DNA from: Anisus vortex | Taxonomy: Eukaryota; Mollusca; Gastropoda; Planorbidae | Direction of reading: 5' to 3' | DNA length: 64,000 nucleotides | Assembly (NCBI GenBank): GCA_949126835.1 | Contig: OX421500.1 | Location: 16,374,181-16,438,180 of the forward strand | Shown here: piece after piece, positions 45,601 through 48,969 of the stretch | How the letters are laid out: every line of letters starts with the position of its first letter | Position numbering within the stretch: the first letter of the stretch is position 1 | Program-made: the position numbers and the translations under genes | Notes under the pieces: model-generated | Databases searched by the model: none | Told to the model about the DNA's origin: nothing | The model's input: only the letters and a program-made list of their open reading frames with translations

Positions 45601-47743
45601 ATTTATTTCAAGATTTCACTGAAACACAAACTAAAATAAGTAAACTCTTAGAAAAAAAGGAAGTTAAATACTATATCATGTTTACATACTTATAGTAATT
45701 AAGGTCCCTTTGTTTAGTGTTATTCCAACCAGCACCTTGAGACACACTGGGATGTCTATCTTCTTAAAAATGCTCTGTTGCACATAGTCAACATCAGTAC
45801 ACCAGACCTTCTATATCCTCTCTGCCCCCCCCCCCCCCCGCTTTTCCTCCTAGTGCTAAAGTCAACTACAAAGCTACTAAAGATGAATAGAATCCAAGCT
45901 AGATGAATTATTTATATACAACCAAAGACTATAATAAGATGGACTGCTTGCTTTGATATTTCTAATATTTCATGACTTGAAACACTTAGTTTTGGAATTT
46001 CCGATCGCACACTGTCCTCTAGACTTCCGGTTTAGTAATTTGCTATGATTTTTTCAATGGAAAATTAAGATTAAAAAAGAAAGTTGTATAAGCAGAAGCC
46101 TTTAGGGAAGTTTAGGAGTCATTAAAAACAGTGTTATTGGAAAAAAACAAGTGTTAAGCTCTAAAAATAGATCAAGGATCCATATCATTATAGTTTTTGA
46201 TACAACCAAACAAATGGCTGTAAGCTTTCAATAGAAAATTCTAATGTTTTATTCTCCCATCAACAGAAATAACAAAGATCACTGTAAGTATTACATTGAT
46301 ATCTAGGTCTTTTTCTTTTTATTACTTATGGTTTACTCCAATCATTTTACTGACAGACATATAAGTATTACATAAATATCTAAATAATTTAATTTCCTAA
46401 AATTACTTTTGATATTTACAATTAAGTGATAAGACTGATTATATCAATTATTGATTTTTTTTTTCTTACTTCTAAATGTTTTTAGCTCTGTAGTTAATTT
46501 CTTTGAATGTTATAAATCTGACGCTGATTTATGAAGAGTGAATAAAGTAAAGTTATTTTCTCTTTCTTTCTTTTCAGTGAATGTCCCCCTCATTGTTGGA
46601 CTATCAGTGGGGTTGCCATTAGCTGTACTCTGCATAGTGACTGTTATTGGATGCATCTGGTACAAGAAGAAGTATACAACTCAAAGAAGGTAAAAGTATT
46701 GTGAATGATTGTGTAATTTACTAAGACTAAAGTAAAGTAGGCACTATCTCTATTAGACCATACATAAGGTCCCATAGAACTGGTGAAGCATTCTTACCTT
46801 TATCTGTGGCCATAACGTACAAAAGGATTATGTAATCGGCACAGTGCCCATCAGCCTTTACTTTCCCTCGGCTAATGTGAATTATCCATTTGAGTCTGTG
46901 ACCATAGTTCACAAAGGGATTGTGTAATTAGTACAGTGCCCAAAAGCTTTTACTTTCCTCTTGTAGCTTAGATAGACTTGGGGGCACATTTTAGACGAGT
47001 AAAAATCCTGAATTCACTCTGGATTTGAAATTAATATTCTTATCTTATACATTACAGACGCTCCTTCTATAAATAAGATTATTGCTTCCTACACTCATCC
47101 GTGGTCCAAGTCTAGTCTTGCATTTTTATTAATGTTTTAAATGATGATAAGTTACTGGTTTTCCTGGTTTGTTCAGGCAACCCATTCCATGCCCGAATGC
47201 CACTCGGGAAGAAAGAGTACTTATATGTATTTGTTCTCGCATAAGGGACAAGGAAAGTGTTTTTGTCTTGATGTTTATATGAGCTTTGCAACAGGTTGTT
47301 ATTGGGTTGTTTTTATGAAAACAATCTGTCACTAGACCATTTGTTATTCTGATAACAGCCAAATATGTTGAATTAAATAGAAGTATAGCTATCTTTGTTT
47401 TTTTCTTCAAAATAATCTAATTCATTATGGGTAGACTCAAGGACAACATACATAGCCTACATTGGTGATAATCCTGGATGGGAACCTTCAGATGGGAAGT
47501 CCCACACTCTGCCAATAGACCAATGTGTCCTAATGCCTGTTTCCTGGAACCTTAAAATTAGTTAGTATAATAGTCACTATAAATCAACTAATTGTAAAAA
47601 TAAAATGTTATGCTTTCAGAATCAATGTGAGAGAAGCCAATTATTCTGAACGACCTTCAACCCCAAAGGAAAGTTTAAGTGGTTCAAGGCCATCATCAGC
47701 CACAATACCAGCATGGACTGACAAAGACCAATTGGTTTCTTAA
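489..47743 (+). CDS. Giant mosaic transmembrane mucin-like gene (NIDO-AMOP-VWD-EGF-SEA-TM), 5' partial, 50 exons
   Basis: I chained 50 exons by GT-AG sites and phase. The joined frame is 2848 residues from the first full codon at 490 to TAA at 47741-47743. Approximate residues: 1-266 unassigned; 266-778 mucin-like; 785-1034 NIDO; 1034-1229 AMOP; 1229-1421 VWD; 1421-1577 linker and cadherin-like; 1577-2619 EGF modules; 2619-2731 SEA; 2731-2770 Cys-rich stalk; 2770-2807 transmembrane; 2807-2848 cytoplasmic. NIDO-AMOP-VWD is the core of vertebrate MUC4 and of mucin-like proteins in other animals; the SEA, single helix and basic stop-transfer residues indicate a type I surface glycoprotein. Expected roles are epithelial surface, matrix or adhesion, but function is not shown by sequence. 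No signal peptide is seen, because the first exon has a splice acceptor and the start lies upstream. Splice sites are predictions without transcript support. Confidence 0.9.
944..1061 (+). CDS. E2: N-terminal region
   Basis: Acceptor CAG at 941-943, donor GT at 1062. Joined to E1 it completes TGG and reads DYVEPVINMSISQHS and on to SSSVVS. No domain recognised. It ends in phase 0. Confidence 0.75.
1222..1276 (+). CDS. E3: N-terminal region (55 bp)
   Basis: Acceptor TTCAG ends at 1221; donor GTAAGC at 1277. Reads LELNPRFELPFNPKITVV plus one base, so phase 0 to phase 1. The short exon is supported by frame continuity on both sides. Confidence 0.7.
1411..1502 (+). CDS. E4: N-terminal region, possible SEA-like fold
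   Basis: Acceptor TTTGACAG, donor GTAAGTAA. Reads DIQAKQLFVSLKLKPPQLNQ and onward. The strand-helix pattern resembles the start of a divergent SEA-type module; this is inference only. Confidence 0.75.
1700..1766 (-). mobile_element. Short LINE family A fragment
   Basis: Contains TTTTCCTGGTTTGTTTAGGC and ATTTCATGCCC, matching the core of the family A fragments at 10711 and 47038. Confidence 0.5.
2354..2415 (+). CDS. E5: N-terminal region (62 bp)
   Basis: Acceptor TTTTAG at 2348-2353, donor GGGTAAT with GT at 2416. Reads ISDKLHSTVPEFLMLEILDY plus two bases of a Gly codon. Phase 0 to 2. Confidence 0.7.
2838..3046 (+). CDS. E6: N-terminal region, second possible SEA-like unit
   Basis: Acceptor TTTACAG ends at 2837. 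It completes the Gly codon, then reads NCSVLDAPALCVSLRIWLKQ and a helical segment ending GLNY. The donor is taken at 3047, though GT at 3051 is also possible. Phase 2 to 1. Confidence 0.75.
3128..3225 (-). repeat. 3'-tail remnant of the second SINE family
   Basis: The reverse complement matches the 3' part of the SINE at 48214-48440 (GCATGCT, ATAGCATGGATAG, GCGCTATATAA). Only the tail is present. Confidence 0.55.
3465..3760. repeat. Dispersed repeat shared with 24752-25070
   Basis: Shares CTTGTTCAC, ACTCAAGCCACTTGATG and further scattered blocks with the segment in the E26-E27 intron. Class unknown. Confidence 0.4.
3861..3974 (+). CDS. E7: short Cys-rich segment before the mucin region
   Basis: Acceptor TATTAAAG, donor GTAAGTAG at 3975. 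Encodes a Cys-containing stretch (CEFGDTCVSVNESGHFNC) that looks like part of an EGF-like fold. Phase 1 to 1. Confidence 0.75.
4074..4186. repeat. Two-copy direct repeat in intron E7-E8
   Basis: A segment of roughly 56 bp (AATTATCATAAAGGCCTAA start) occurs twice head to tail with few differences. Confidence 0.7.
4235..5770 (+). CDS. E8: mucin-like exon with 11-residue tandem repeat
   Basis: A single 1536-bp exon (acceptor TTTTCAG, donor CAGGTAAC), phase 1 to 1, about 512 residues with no cysteine. The first third is 18 units of PPSADISDYSL (33 bp each, 4267-4860) plus one degenerate unit. The rest is Ser/Pro/Met-rich, then Ser/Thr-rich, ending in a TTTMKPTTSKTTTG type stretch. This is the composition expected of an O-glycosylated mucin region. 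The DNA repeats are almost identical, with substitutions such as QP, QL and YYY in units 9-13. Confidence 0.9.
4267..4893 (+). repeat. 33-bp coding tandem repeat (VNTR) in the mucin exon
   Basis: Eighteen units of 33 bp run from 4267 to 4860 with a degenerate nineteenth at 4861-4893. Unit spacing is exact, so the frame never breaks. Near identity suggests recent homogenisation. Confidence 0.95.
6347..6367 (+). CDS. E9: candidate 21-bp microexon
   Basis: TTTAG precedes and GTAAAG follows a 21-bp segment reading VSSKKQR. It is phase 1 to 1, so it can be included or skipped without changing frame. Support is only splice-site quality and phase. Confidence 0.45.
6563..6711 (+). CDS. E10: lead-in to NIDO domain
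   Basis: Acceptor T(9)CAG, donor GTAAGT. Reads ALYPYGISANDAQ, then YFSTGVPFGSDLLKVAH. The YPYG and fragment before NIDO is typical of nidogen and MUC4 family proteins. Phase 1 to 0. Confidence 0.85.
6953..7095 (-). mobile_element. Degenerate tRNA-derived SINE fragment
   Basis: Matches the body of the SINE at 37531-37811 (ATTGTGTGACCAGCACTATG, CTAACTAATGTCAGGTA, CATCAAAACTCAG) but lacks the tRNA head. Boundaries are approximate. Confidence 0.55.
7402..7608 (+). CDS. E11: NIDO domain, first part
   Basis: Starts VLPNGLITFGKRKL and contains the NIDO hallmark VYVLAPFWSYTNPH (the A-P-F-W segment). 69 codons, phase 0 to 0. The following intron holds the nested TTAA elements. Confidence 0.88.
7647..9228. 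mobile_element. Outer TTAA-flanked inverted-repeat transposon (non-autonomous)
   Basis: TTAA at 7643-7646 and 9229-9232 flank termini GGGTAGGGGAGCCAGT and (reverse complement of the right end) GGGTAGGGACGGCAGT. TTAA targets are used by piggyBac and Kolobok transposons. No transposase is recognised. It is about 903 bp once the nested element at 7750-8424 and one TTAA copy are removed. Confidence 0.75.
7750..8424. mobile_element. Nested piggyBac-like MITE
   Basis: TTAA at 7746-7749 and 8425-8428 flank termini CCCTTTACTGGGCA and CCCTTTACCGGGCA (right end reverse-complemented). The CCC start and exact TTAA duplication fit piggyBac-type elements. Internal GACGTTTTCGG-type repeats are noticeably GC-richer than the surroundings. 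No transposase. Confidence 0.85.
9800..9955. repeat. Short tandem repeat of about 60 bp
   Basis: Two to three units carrying CTGAACTTAGGGTCTT and ACATTAGTTG(T/C). Intronic; nothing else recognised. Confidence 0.6.
10142..10321 (+). CDS. E12: NIDO domain, middle part
   Basis: Reads VKEQFG to ALVVTWEKVEPASWYTWLC, matching the NIDO T-W-x-x-V segment, followed by a Tyr/Trp-rich loop (YYDYYKQYDWWQLYYQ). 60 codons, phase 0 to 0. Confidence 0.88.
10711..10869 (-). mobile_element. LINE 3'-end fragment (family A)
   Basis: The reverse complement aligns with 53174-53402, where the sense strand reads AWNGLSEQTRKTSNLTSF, the C-terminus of a non-LTR reverse transcriptase ORF. 5'-truncated and decayed. 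Confidence 0.65.
11042..11311 (-). mobile_element. tRNA-derived SINE, copy 1
   Basis: Flanked by a 12-bp target duplication ATTGTTTCCATA (11030-11041 and 11312-11323). On the minus strand it starts GGGGCACAGTAG with tRNA-like A- and B-box sequence (B box within GGGTTCGAATCC). Two overlapping open frames here are by-products. Confidence 0.88.
11591..11801 (+). CDS. E13: NIDO domain, last part
   Basis: Reads NTFQAVYVTDGMTSYVIVTY, the conserved NIDO N-x-F-Q-x-V-L-x-T-D-G motif, then GWNFEDSRYISVGF. Phase 0 to 1. Confidence 0.9.
12001..12165. repeat. Two-copy direct repeat of about 86 bp
   Basis: AAAATCATTGCCAGATAT through GGGGTATTTGATAG and GGATATTGCATCTT occurs twice in the E13-E14 intron. 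Confidence 0.75.
12299..12591 (+). CDS. E14: AMOP domain, first part
   Basis: Begins GRYGTWIEKVGE and contains the CPC motif of AMOP (LFDCPCTLGSMGAQW), then RYSYIICYAIS. Acceptor AAACAG, donor GTAAGT, phase 1 to 0. The typical AMOP aspartate after CPC is not evident, so the domain is somewhat divergent. Confidence 0.82.
12612..12846. repeat. 45-bp tandem repeat, about 5 copies
   Basis: Near-identical units containing ATCATAAGTGGCTACATTTA and GTTTGCAAAGAAAATGTTTT begin just after the E14 donor. Confidence 0.9.
13375..13880 (-). pseudogene. Decayed jockey-like LINE ORF2 C-terminal fragment
   Basis: The minus-strand translation, across stops and frameshifts, shows AKQIIKTNIEEEWLN, TGRCVFPKM, then TGHVHLNSNLN and a tail ending LYSNYEQLQ. 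This resembles the region after the RT/RNase H part of jockey-type LINEs (LRTGH-x-RLN followed by a Cys-rich motif). Several zinc-type Cys positions are lost. Confidence 0.5.
14172..14463 (+). CDS. E15: AMOP domain, second part, Trp-rich
   Basis: Starts MCCYKYTYPDF, with later RWCCEDS and CSLYNQVRPDYGC, which match the CCY, CC and Y-x-x-x-R-P-x-x-x-C positions of AMOP. Between them is a Trp-rich insert including four consecutive Trp. Phase 0 to 1. Confidence 0.85.
15505..15757. repeat. 66-bp tandem repeat, about 4 copies
   Basis: Units contain GATAACATTGTAAGCTTTTA and ATGTAACTCAGAACAATACA, nearly identical, in the E15-E16 intron. Confidence 0.9.
16170..16400 (+). CDS. E16: VWD domain, first part
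   Basis: Reads GRALGDPHIKTLDGFEYAFN, the canonical GDPH start of a von Willebrand type D domain, then GLGEYCMICM. Phase 1 to 1. Confidence 0.92.
16855..17001 (+). CDS. E17: VWD domain, middle part
   Basis: Acceptor TTCTAG, donor GTTTGTTT. Reads GMIITANNHDC, then several N-x-T/S sequons and LVVSFPSG. Phase 1 to 1. Confidence 0.85.
17109..18357 (+). mobile_element. tRNA-derived SINE, copy 2, split by an LTR-like insert
   Basis: Left half 17109-17258 and right half 18229-18357 together match the full SINE at 37531-37811. The outer 12-bp duplication TAAGGCTTAAAA (17097-17108 and 18358-18369) proves one original insertion. The middle 970 bp is a later insertion. Confidence 0.9.
17259..18228 (-). 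mobile_element. LTR-like insert (possible solo LTR) inside the SINE
   Basis: Termini TGTTACG and GTAACA are inverted, as in LTRs. On the minus strand CCAATCAGC is followed about 40 bases later by CTTATATAGC, a plausible LTR promoter. No target duplication is seen; one GTAAA unit of the SINE is missing at the junction, so the insertion type is uncertain. Confidence 0.6.
18981..19178 (+). CDS. E18: VWD domain, last part
   Basis: Reads GKSVEVYVGVNNLEFSVNMP, then LKGLMGNFNGKPEDDFELQN. The GLxGNFNG and P-x-DD motifs are diagnostic of VWD. Phase 1 to 1. Confidence 0.92.
19690..19935 (+). CDS. E19: post-VWD linker
   Basis: Reads WEVTTTTSVFTYPPGETALN, then C-x4-(D)AC within KCGDNDACIFDLVLTGN, the AC-x-FD motif that follows VWD in NIDO-AMOP-VWD proteins. 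Phase 1 to 1. Confidence 0.85.
20278..20470 (+). mobile_element. LINE family A fragment
   Basis: Matches the family A sense strand (TTCTTCCCAAGTGGCATCTG, GGGCATGGAATGAGG, GCAAGACTAGACTC) with many differences; an old copy. Confidence 0.55.
20834..21056 (+). CDS. E20: cadherin-like module
   Basis: Reads FTATDADPEDTVTYVL and LSIDSTGLLSYTPN, the A-x-D-x-D and D-x-x-(G)L signature of cadherin or Ig-like DPEDT modules. Phase 1 to 2. Confidence 0.8.
21192..21364 (+). CDS. E21: end of cadherin-like module and first EGF-like unit
   Basis: Reads VQANDSKGGQSNIVYVDVVV (closing strand of the cadherin-like fold), then CPDCSGHGVCDR and CSCWPAYTG, an EGF-like unit finished in E22. Phase 2 to 1. Confidence 0.82.
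22145..22306 (+). CDS. E22: EGF-like module (non-calcium type)
   Basis: Begins GANCELNYDACKDQPC, with GYNCGSCPAGYEERDSFC. The Cys spacing is EGF-like, but D-x-D/N-E-C is absent. Phase 1 to 1, the cassette phase used by nearly all following exons. Confidence 0.85.
22421..22558 (+). CDS. E23: calcium-binding EGF
   Basis: DINEC start and CENAVGSYSCAC, which satisfies the Asn-hydroxylation consensus C-x-D/N-x4-F/Y-x-C-x-C. Phase 1 to 1. First of the four-module set E23-E26. Confidence 0.9.
23041..23166 (+). CDS. E24: calcium-binding EGF
   Basis: DVDEC start, CQQVCENTEGGFNCSC core with hydroxylation consensus. Closely matches E29 and E35 (CEQ-x-CENT-x-G), indicating unit duplication. Phase 1 to 1. 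Confidence 0.9.
23729..23851 (+). CDS. E25: EGF-like, no calcium motif
   Basis: Starts DATSVTLC rather than DxDEC, and the core CTVTGGVANCAC lacks the Asn/Asp and aromatic of the hydroxylation site. It occupies the same place in its block as E30 and E36. Phase 1 to 1. Confidence 0.85.
24549..24671 (+). CDS. E26: calcium-binding EGF
   Basis: DIDEC start, CQNTVGGFLCSC core, PGYKLDIDNVSC end. Acceptor CTTCCCAG, donor AAAAGTAAGT. Phase 1 to 1. Confidence 0.9.
24752..25070. repeat. Dispersed repeat shared with 3465-3760
   Basis: Second copy of the unclassified repeat, recognised by the ACTCAAGCCACTTGATG block. Boundaries are approximate. Confidence 0.4.
25538..25783 (+). CDS. E27: laminin/MEGF-type EGF plus calcium-binding EGF
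   Basis: Twice the usual cassette size (246 bp). First unit CETPYYGVNC, CICNGHGTC, CECNAGWSGVNC; second DVDEC with CVNMLGSFYCQC. It opens the second six-module block. Phase 1 to 1. Confidence 0.9.
26115..26246 (+). CDS. E28: calcium-binding EGF
   Basis: DINEC start and CVNNQGSYVCQC core with hydroxylation consensus. Acceptor CTACAG, donor GTAGTT. Phase 1 to 1. Confidence 0.9.
26255..26670. repeat. Degenerate intronic tandem repeat (about 36-40 bp)
   Basis: Repeated AAAACATAACTAGTACAT and ATTTGAAAACAATGA blocks with heavy divergence between E28 and E29. Confidence 0.75.
26732..26857 (+). CDS. E29: calcium-binding EGF
   Basis: DIDEC start, CEQICENTAGKFNCKC core; counterpart of E24 and E35. 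Donor GTAATT at 26858. Phase 1 to 1. Confidence 0.9.
27098..27240. repeat. Two-copy direct repeat in intron E29-E30
   Basis: ATTACACTCAC, then ACAGAATTAA, TAGTAAGG and GAACACAATAA occur twice about 60 bp apart. Confidence 0.6.
27645..27770 (+). CDS. E30: EGF-like, no calcium motif
   Basis: Starts SKDVC; core CTVDLTTQQPYCLC lacks the calcium and hydroxylation residues. Counterpart of E25 and E36. Acceptor CTAAAG is weaker than its neighbours. Phase 1 to 1. Confidence 0.82.
28333..28464 (+). CDS. E31: calcium-binding EGF
   Basis: DINEC start, CTNTVGGYNCSC core, PGYKLDNDGRTC end; donor GTAAGT. Closes the second block. Phase 1 to 1. Confidence 0.9.
29106..29216 (+). CDS. E32: laminin/MEGF-type EGF
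   Basis: Reads ACSQGKWGEECSNDC, then CDPQKGCICKSGFT, with the last Cys in E33. Opens the third block. Phase 1 to 1. Its 3' intron is a GT-rich minisatellite. Confidence 0.88.
29230..29985. repeat. GT-rich minisatellite (about 30-32 bp unit)
   Basis: About 24 units built from (GT)n plus ATTGTCTACATCAA(A/G)CCCA. It fills much of the E32-E33 intron and keeps all three forward frames open for long runs, which is a composition effect. Confidence 0.92.
30312..30452 (+). CDS. E33: end of MEGF-type unit plus calcium-binding EGF
   Basis: GTKC closes the E32 module; then DLDEC with CINTYGSASCQC, where the usual aromatic before the fifth Cys is Ala. Phase 1 to 1. Confidence 0.88.
31112..31237 (+). CDS. 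E34: calcium-binding EGF
   Basis: DIDEC start and CQNNNGGYTCSC core with hydroxylation consensus. Acceptor TCTTACAG, donor GTACTT. Phase 1 to 1. Confidence 0.9.
31699..31821 (+). CDS. E35: calcium-binding EGF
   Basis: DIDEC start, CEQLCENTNGGYHCSC core; counterpart of E24 and E29. Acceptor TCCCCCAG. Phase 1 to 1. Confidence 0.9.
32434..32553 (+). CDS. E36: EGF-like, no calcium motif
   Basis: Starts VSSQC; core CAVVSGTETCLC. Six Cys are kept but calcium ligands are missing. Counterpart of E25 and E30. Phase 1 to 1. Confidence 0.85.
33172..33294 (+). CDS. E37: EGF, degenerate calcium motif
   Basis: DVDMC replaces DVDEC. The core has an extended loop before FICTC. Acceptor GTCAAG, donor GTAATT. 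Closes the third block. Phase 1 to 1. Confidence 0.86.
33378..36168. repeat. Large intronic minisatellite (39/35-bp units) with higher-order structure
   Basis: Units contain GATGTAGAACTAGAA, GAGCTAAAATATCAGCCATG in 39-bp and 35-bp forms, about 75 copies, filling the E37-E38 intron. Near-identical 201-bp blocks at 33652, 34626 and 35113 show segmental amplification. The mix of unit lengths breaks any reading frame. Confidence 0.95.
36192..36271 (+). CDS. E38: laminin/MEGF-type EGF, first half
   Basis: Reads DCTEGTYGDGC, then CSCSAANTVSCDK, ending in phase 0 inside the module. The preceding intron is a 2.8-kb minisatellite. Phase 1 to 0. Confidence 0.87.
36749..36923 (+). CDS. E39: MEGF second half plus calcium-binding EGF
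   Basis: ITGTCNCKSGWSGSIC completes E38; DIDEC with CVNTPGSYICKC follows. Phase 0 to 1. Confidence 0.9.
36990..37350. repeat. 29-bp minisatellite, about 12 copies
   Basis: Units of ACATTCAAACCTCTAATACT plus TACATGTCA in the E39-E40 intron. Confidence 0.92.
37531..37811 (-). mobile_element. tRNA-derived SINE, copy 3 (best preserved)
   Basis: 12-bp target duplication ATTCAAATATAT at 37519-37530 and 37812-37823. The minus strand starts GGGGCACGGTAGCCGAGCGG, with an A box (TAGCCGAGCGGT) and B box (GGTTCAAATCC), a unique body, and a T-rich tail. Confidence 0.92.
37926..38116 (+). CDS. E40: MEGF-type EGF plus first half of calcium-binding EGF
   Basis: Reads CTSGTYGVEC, CTCDLTHSTC, CLCNSGWTGIRC, then DINECDSASNTC and LDNKPHW. 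Donor GT at 38117. Phase 1 to 0. Confidence 0.88.
38262..38375 (-). mobile_element. LINE family A fragment
   Basis: Contains GGTATGTTCAGGCAACCTAT and GAAGAAAGAAGGATTTATA, matching the family A core on the reverse strand. Confidence 0.5.
38712..38787 (+). CDS. E41: second half of calcium-binding EGF
   Basis: ICINTAGSYTCGC completes the E40 module. Acceptor TCAACAG, donor GTAAAA. Phase 0 to 1. Confidence 0.88.
39592..39717 (+). CDS. E42: calcium-binding EGF
   Basis: DLDEC start and CTNTVGSYTCTC core. Acceptor CTAACTAG, donor GTAGTT. Phase 1 to 1. Confidence 0.9.
40365..40965. repeat. Degenerate minisatellite (about 30 bp)
   Basis: Units around TTGTTGATACAATTACACAC and TGCAAAGGCAA, divergent, in the E42-E43 intron and ending shortly before the E43 acceptor. 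Confidence 0.88.
40977..41102 (+). CDS. E43: calcium-binding EGF, last of the stalk
   Basis: DIDEC start, CVNEVGNFSCAC core. The upstream intron is a degenerate minisatellite that ends near the acceptor. Phase 1 to 1. Confidence 0.9.
41882..41994 (+). CDS. E44: SEA domain, first part
   Basis: Reads ASSGFGYQVEIEIDVRTKNL, then YLDLKAKLEDC: the first strand and helix of a SEA module. Acceptor TTACCAG, donor GTAAGT. Phase 1 to 0. Confidence 0.8.
42401..42462 (+). CDS. E45: SEA domain, middle part (62 bp)
   Basis: Reads IYQAIIEKVAGLKKIAINNM, the strand before the cleavage loop. Donor AAGTGAGT. Phase 0 to 2. Confidence 0.8.
43525..43670. repeat. 26-bp minisatellite, about 6 copies
   Basis: Units TATCACAGCCTGGCCCTG plus TCCTCTG in the E45-E46 intron, much more GC-rich than the surroundings. 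Confidence 0.88.
44114..44274 (+). CDS. E46: SEA domain with GSVIV motif
   Basis: Reads KHGSVIVDFTSVVDKTVTG, then a helix, ending ENATVTIGNIT. G-S-V-I-V matches the G/SVVV autoproteolysis site of cleaved SEA domains such as MUC1. Phase 2 to 1. Confidence 0.87.
44391..44490 (+). CDS. E47: membrane-proximal Cys-rich segment
   Basis: Reads VPPVKDKCVILNALEPCDSD, then NCSLNDLGEAYC: four Cys, a partial EGF-like stalk after SEA. Phase 1 to 2. Confidence 0.82.
44667..45081. mobile_element. TA-flanked inverted-repeat element (MITE-like)
   Basis: Termini CTGTATATACTCGCGTA and CCGTATATACTCGCGTA (right end reverse-complemented), flanked by TA at 44665-44666 and 45082-45083. Inside are several direct copies of TATAAGTCGCACC. 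No ORF. It resembles small DNA transposons inserting at TA; family not assigned. Confidence 0.75.
45823..45841. repeat. Poly-C tract
   Basis: A run of about 18 C in the E47-E48 intron. Confidence 0.85.
46267..46283 (+). CDS. E48: 17-bp microexon
   Basis: Acceptor ATCAACAG, donor GTAAGT, reading KNNKDH plus one base. E47 leaves two codon bases and E49 needs one, so a 3n+2 exon is required between them. This 17-mer supplies it; skipping it shifts the transmembrane exon out of frame. Confidence 0.7.
46578..46689 (+). CDS. E49: transmembrane segment
   Basis: Reads NVPLIVGLSVGLPLAVLCIV, TVIGCIWY, then KKKYTTQRR: one hydrophobic helix followed by basic stop-transfer residues, giving type I topology. 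Phase 1 to 2. Confidence 0.9.
46727..47037 (-). mobile_element. Degenerate tRNA-derived SINE, copy 4
   Basis: Recognisable blocks (AACTGGTGAAGC, TCTGTGGCCATAACGTAC, GATTATGTAATCGGCACAGT), partly duplicated internally. A family A LINE fragment follows directly, and 47430-47530 may hold the rest of the SINE head. Confidence 0.55.
47038..47265 (-). mobile_element. LINE family A fragment
   Basis: Strong match to the reverse complement of 53174-53402 (ATTACAGACGCTCCTTCTAT, TGGTTTGTTCAGGCAACCCA). It lies in the E49-E50 intron. Confidence 0.68.
47620..47743 (+). CDS. E50: cytoplasmic tail and stop codon
   Basis: Reads INVREANYSERPSTPKESLS and onward to TDKDQLVS, then TAA at 47741. Ser/Pro-rich tail of about 40 residues, with one Tyr in NYSE. 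No canonical PDZ ligand is evident. Confidence 0.88.
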
Positions 47744-48213
47744 TTTAAACATTTCTTTAACATTTTTTCTCTACACTCCCTGTGATATTTTGTTTTTTAT
47801 CATCACCTATGAAAAAAGTTGTTTTTTTGGTCTAATTGTGAAATGAAATTCTTTTACCTTTCTGGTTATTGAAGCAACAAAATTAAAATGAAAACTATTT
47901 GATAAAATGTTACATAATATATGTATATGGAATTTGTTTGTTTGTTTTGTGTTATAAACTTTTAATGTAATTATTGTGAATGTCTAACAAATTTATTGTT
48001 GATCTTTACATTGTGATACTATTTTATAATTCTAGATTTTTACATCTACACAGTTTTTAAACAAAATGCCTCATGGAGAATTATTTACAATGTTGGGCTT
48101 TTGACATATTTAAATTCTTTCCCTATACAATGATGGTCATATTAAAAGAAAAGCTTTTTTTAGAATGTAGGAATATACCAGGTTTAGAGAATAATAGTGA
48201 ATAATAATTTGTG
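47744..48213 (+). other. 3' flank / probable 3' UTR of the mucin-like gene
   Basis: AT-rich sequence after the stop. ATTAAA-type hexamers occur (about 47882) but I cannot place the polyadenylation site. Confidence 0.5.
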
Positions 48214-48440
48214 AAGCCGGCTGGCCTAGCGGTTAGATCACCGGACTGTCAACCAAAAACCATCTGACAGGTCGCGGGTTCTAGCCCGGCCGCCGACGGA
48301 TCCCTGTCGCCCTGCAGGAGTTTTGGGCCTGTAAACATATTTGCGCCAGCAGGCAGCAGTGTGTTTACAGAGCGCACTGAGCATGCTGAAATAGCATGGA
48401 TAGAAGCGCTATATAAGTAACCAATTTAATTTTTAATTTA
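48214..48440 (+). mobile_element. Second tRNA-derived SINE family
   Basis: Head GCCGGCTGGCCTAGCGGTTA with a B box in CGCGGGTTCTAGCCC, then a body ending in GCGCTATATAAGTAACC. GC-rich compared with its flanks. No clear target duplication. Confidence 0.75.
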
Positions 48441-48969
48441 ATTTAATAATCAGAACCACAGTCATGGAATACCTGATGTAGATATAAAAAAGATAGTTTT
48501 AAATTTAAAAAAAAAAAGTTTTAAGTGTATAGATGAAAAGTCCATACTGTAATTTGACAGTTAGCTCTTGATTTGCTCAGTCAGTCTGTATTAATTTTGA
48601 ACTTTTTATTTTTAATTTGTCACTTATTGTTTGAAATTGGAAGAAAAATACATTTCTTTCTAAAATATTCAAATTGACAAAATTATAGTGATTTTAGATC
48701 GAAGTGTTTAAAAGCATAAATTTGTTTTGTGCTCTAGGCCTAAATATTGTACCTTTTTTTTGTTTTTCTACTTTGTACTACTTTGTAAATGAAAATTAAA
48801 TATTTGAGGTCTTTTCTTTTAATCATACAGTTTAGAAACTGTTGTTGATATTTTATTTATAACAAACAAGTATTTTTATTACTATTACTATTAGAGATAA
48901 ATACAATTTAAGAAACCACATTAGTATTTGAATTTGTATTTAAATATTTGATTTATATGTTAATATTTA
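48441..48969. other. Intergenic, nothing recognised
   Basis: AT-rich; no coding or repeat signal that I can support. Confidence 0.6.
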
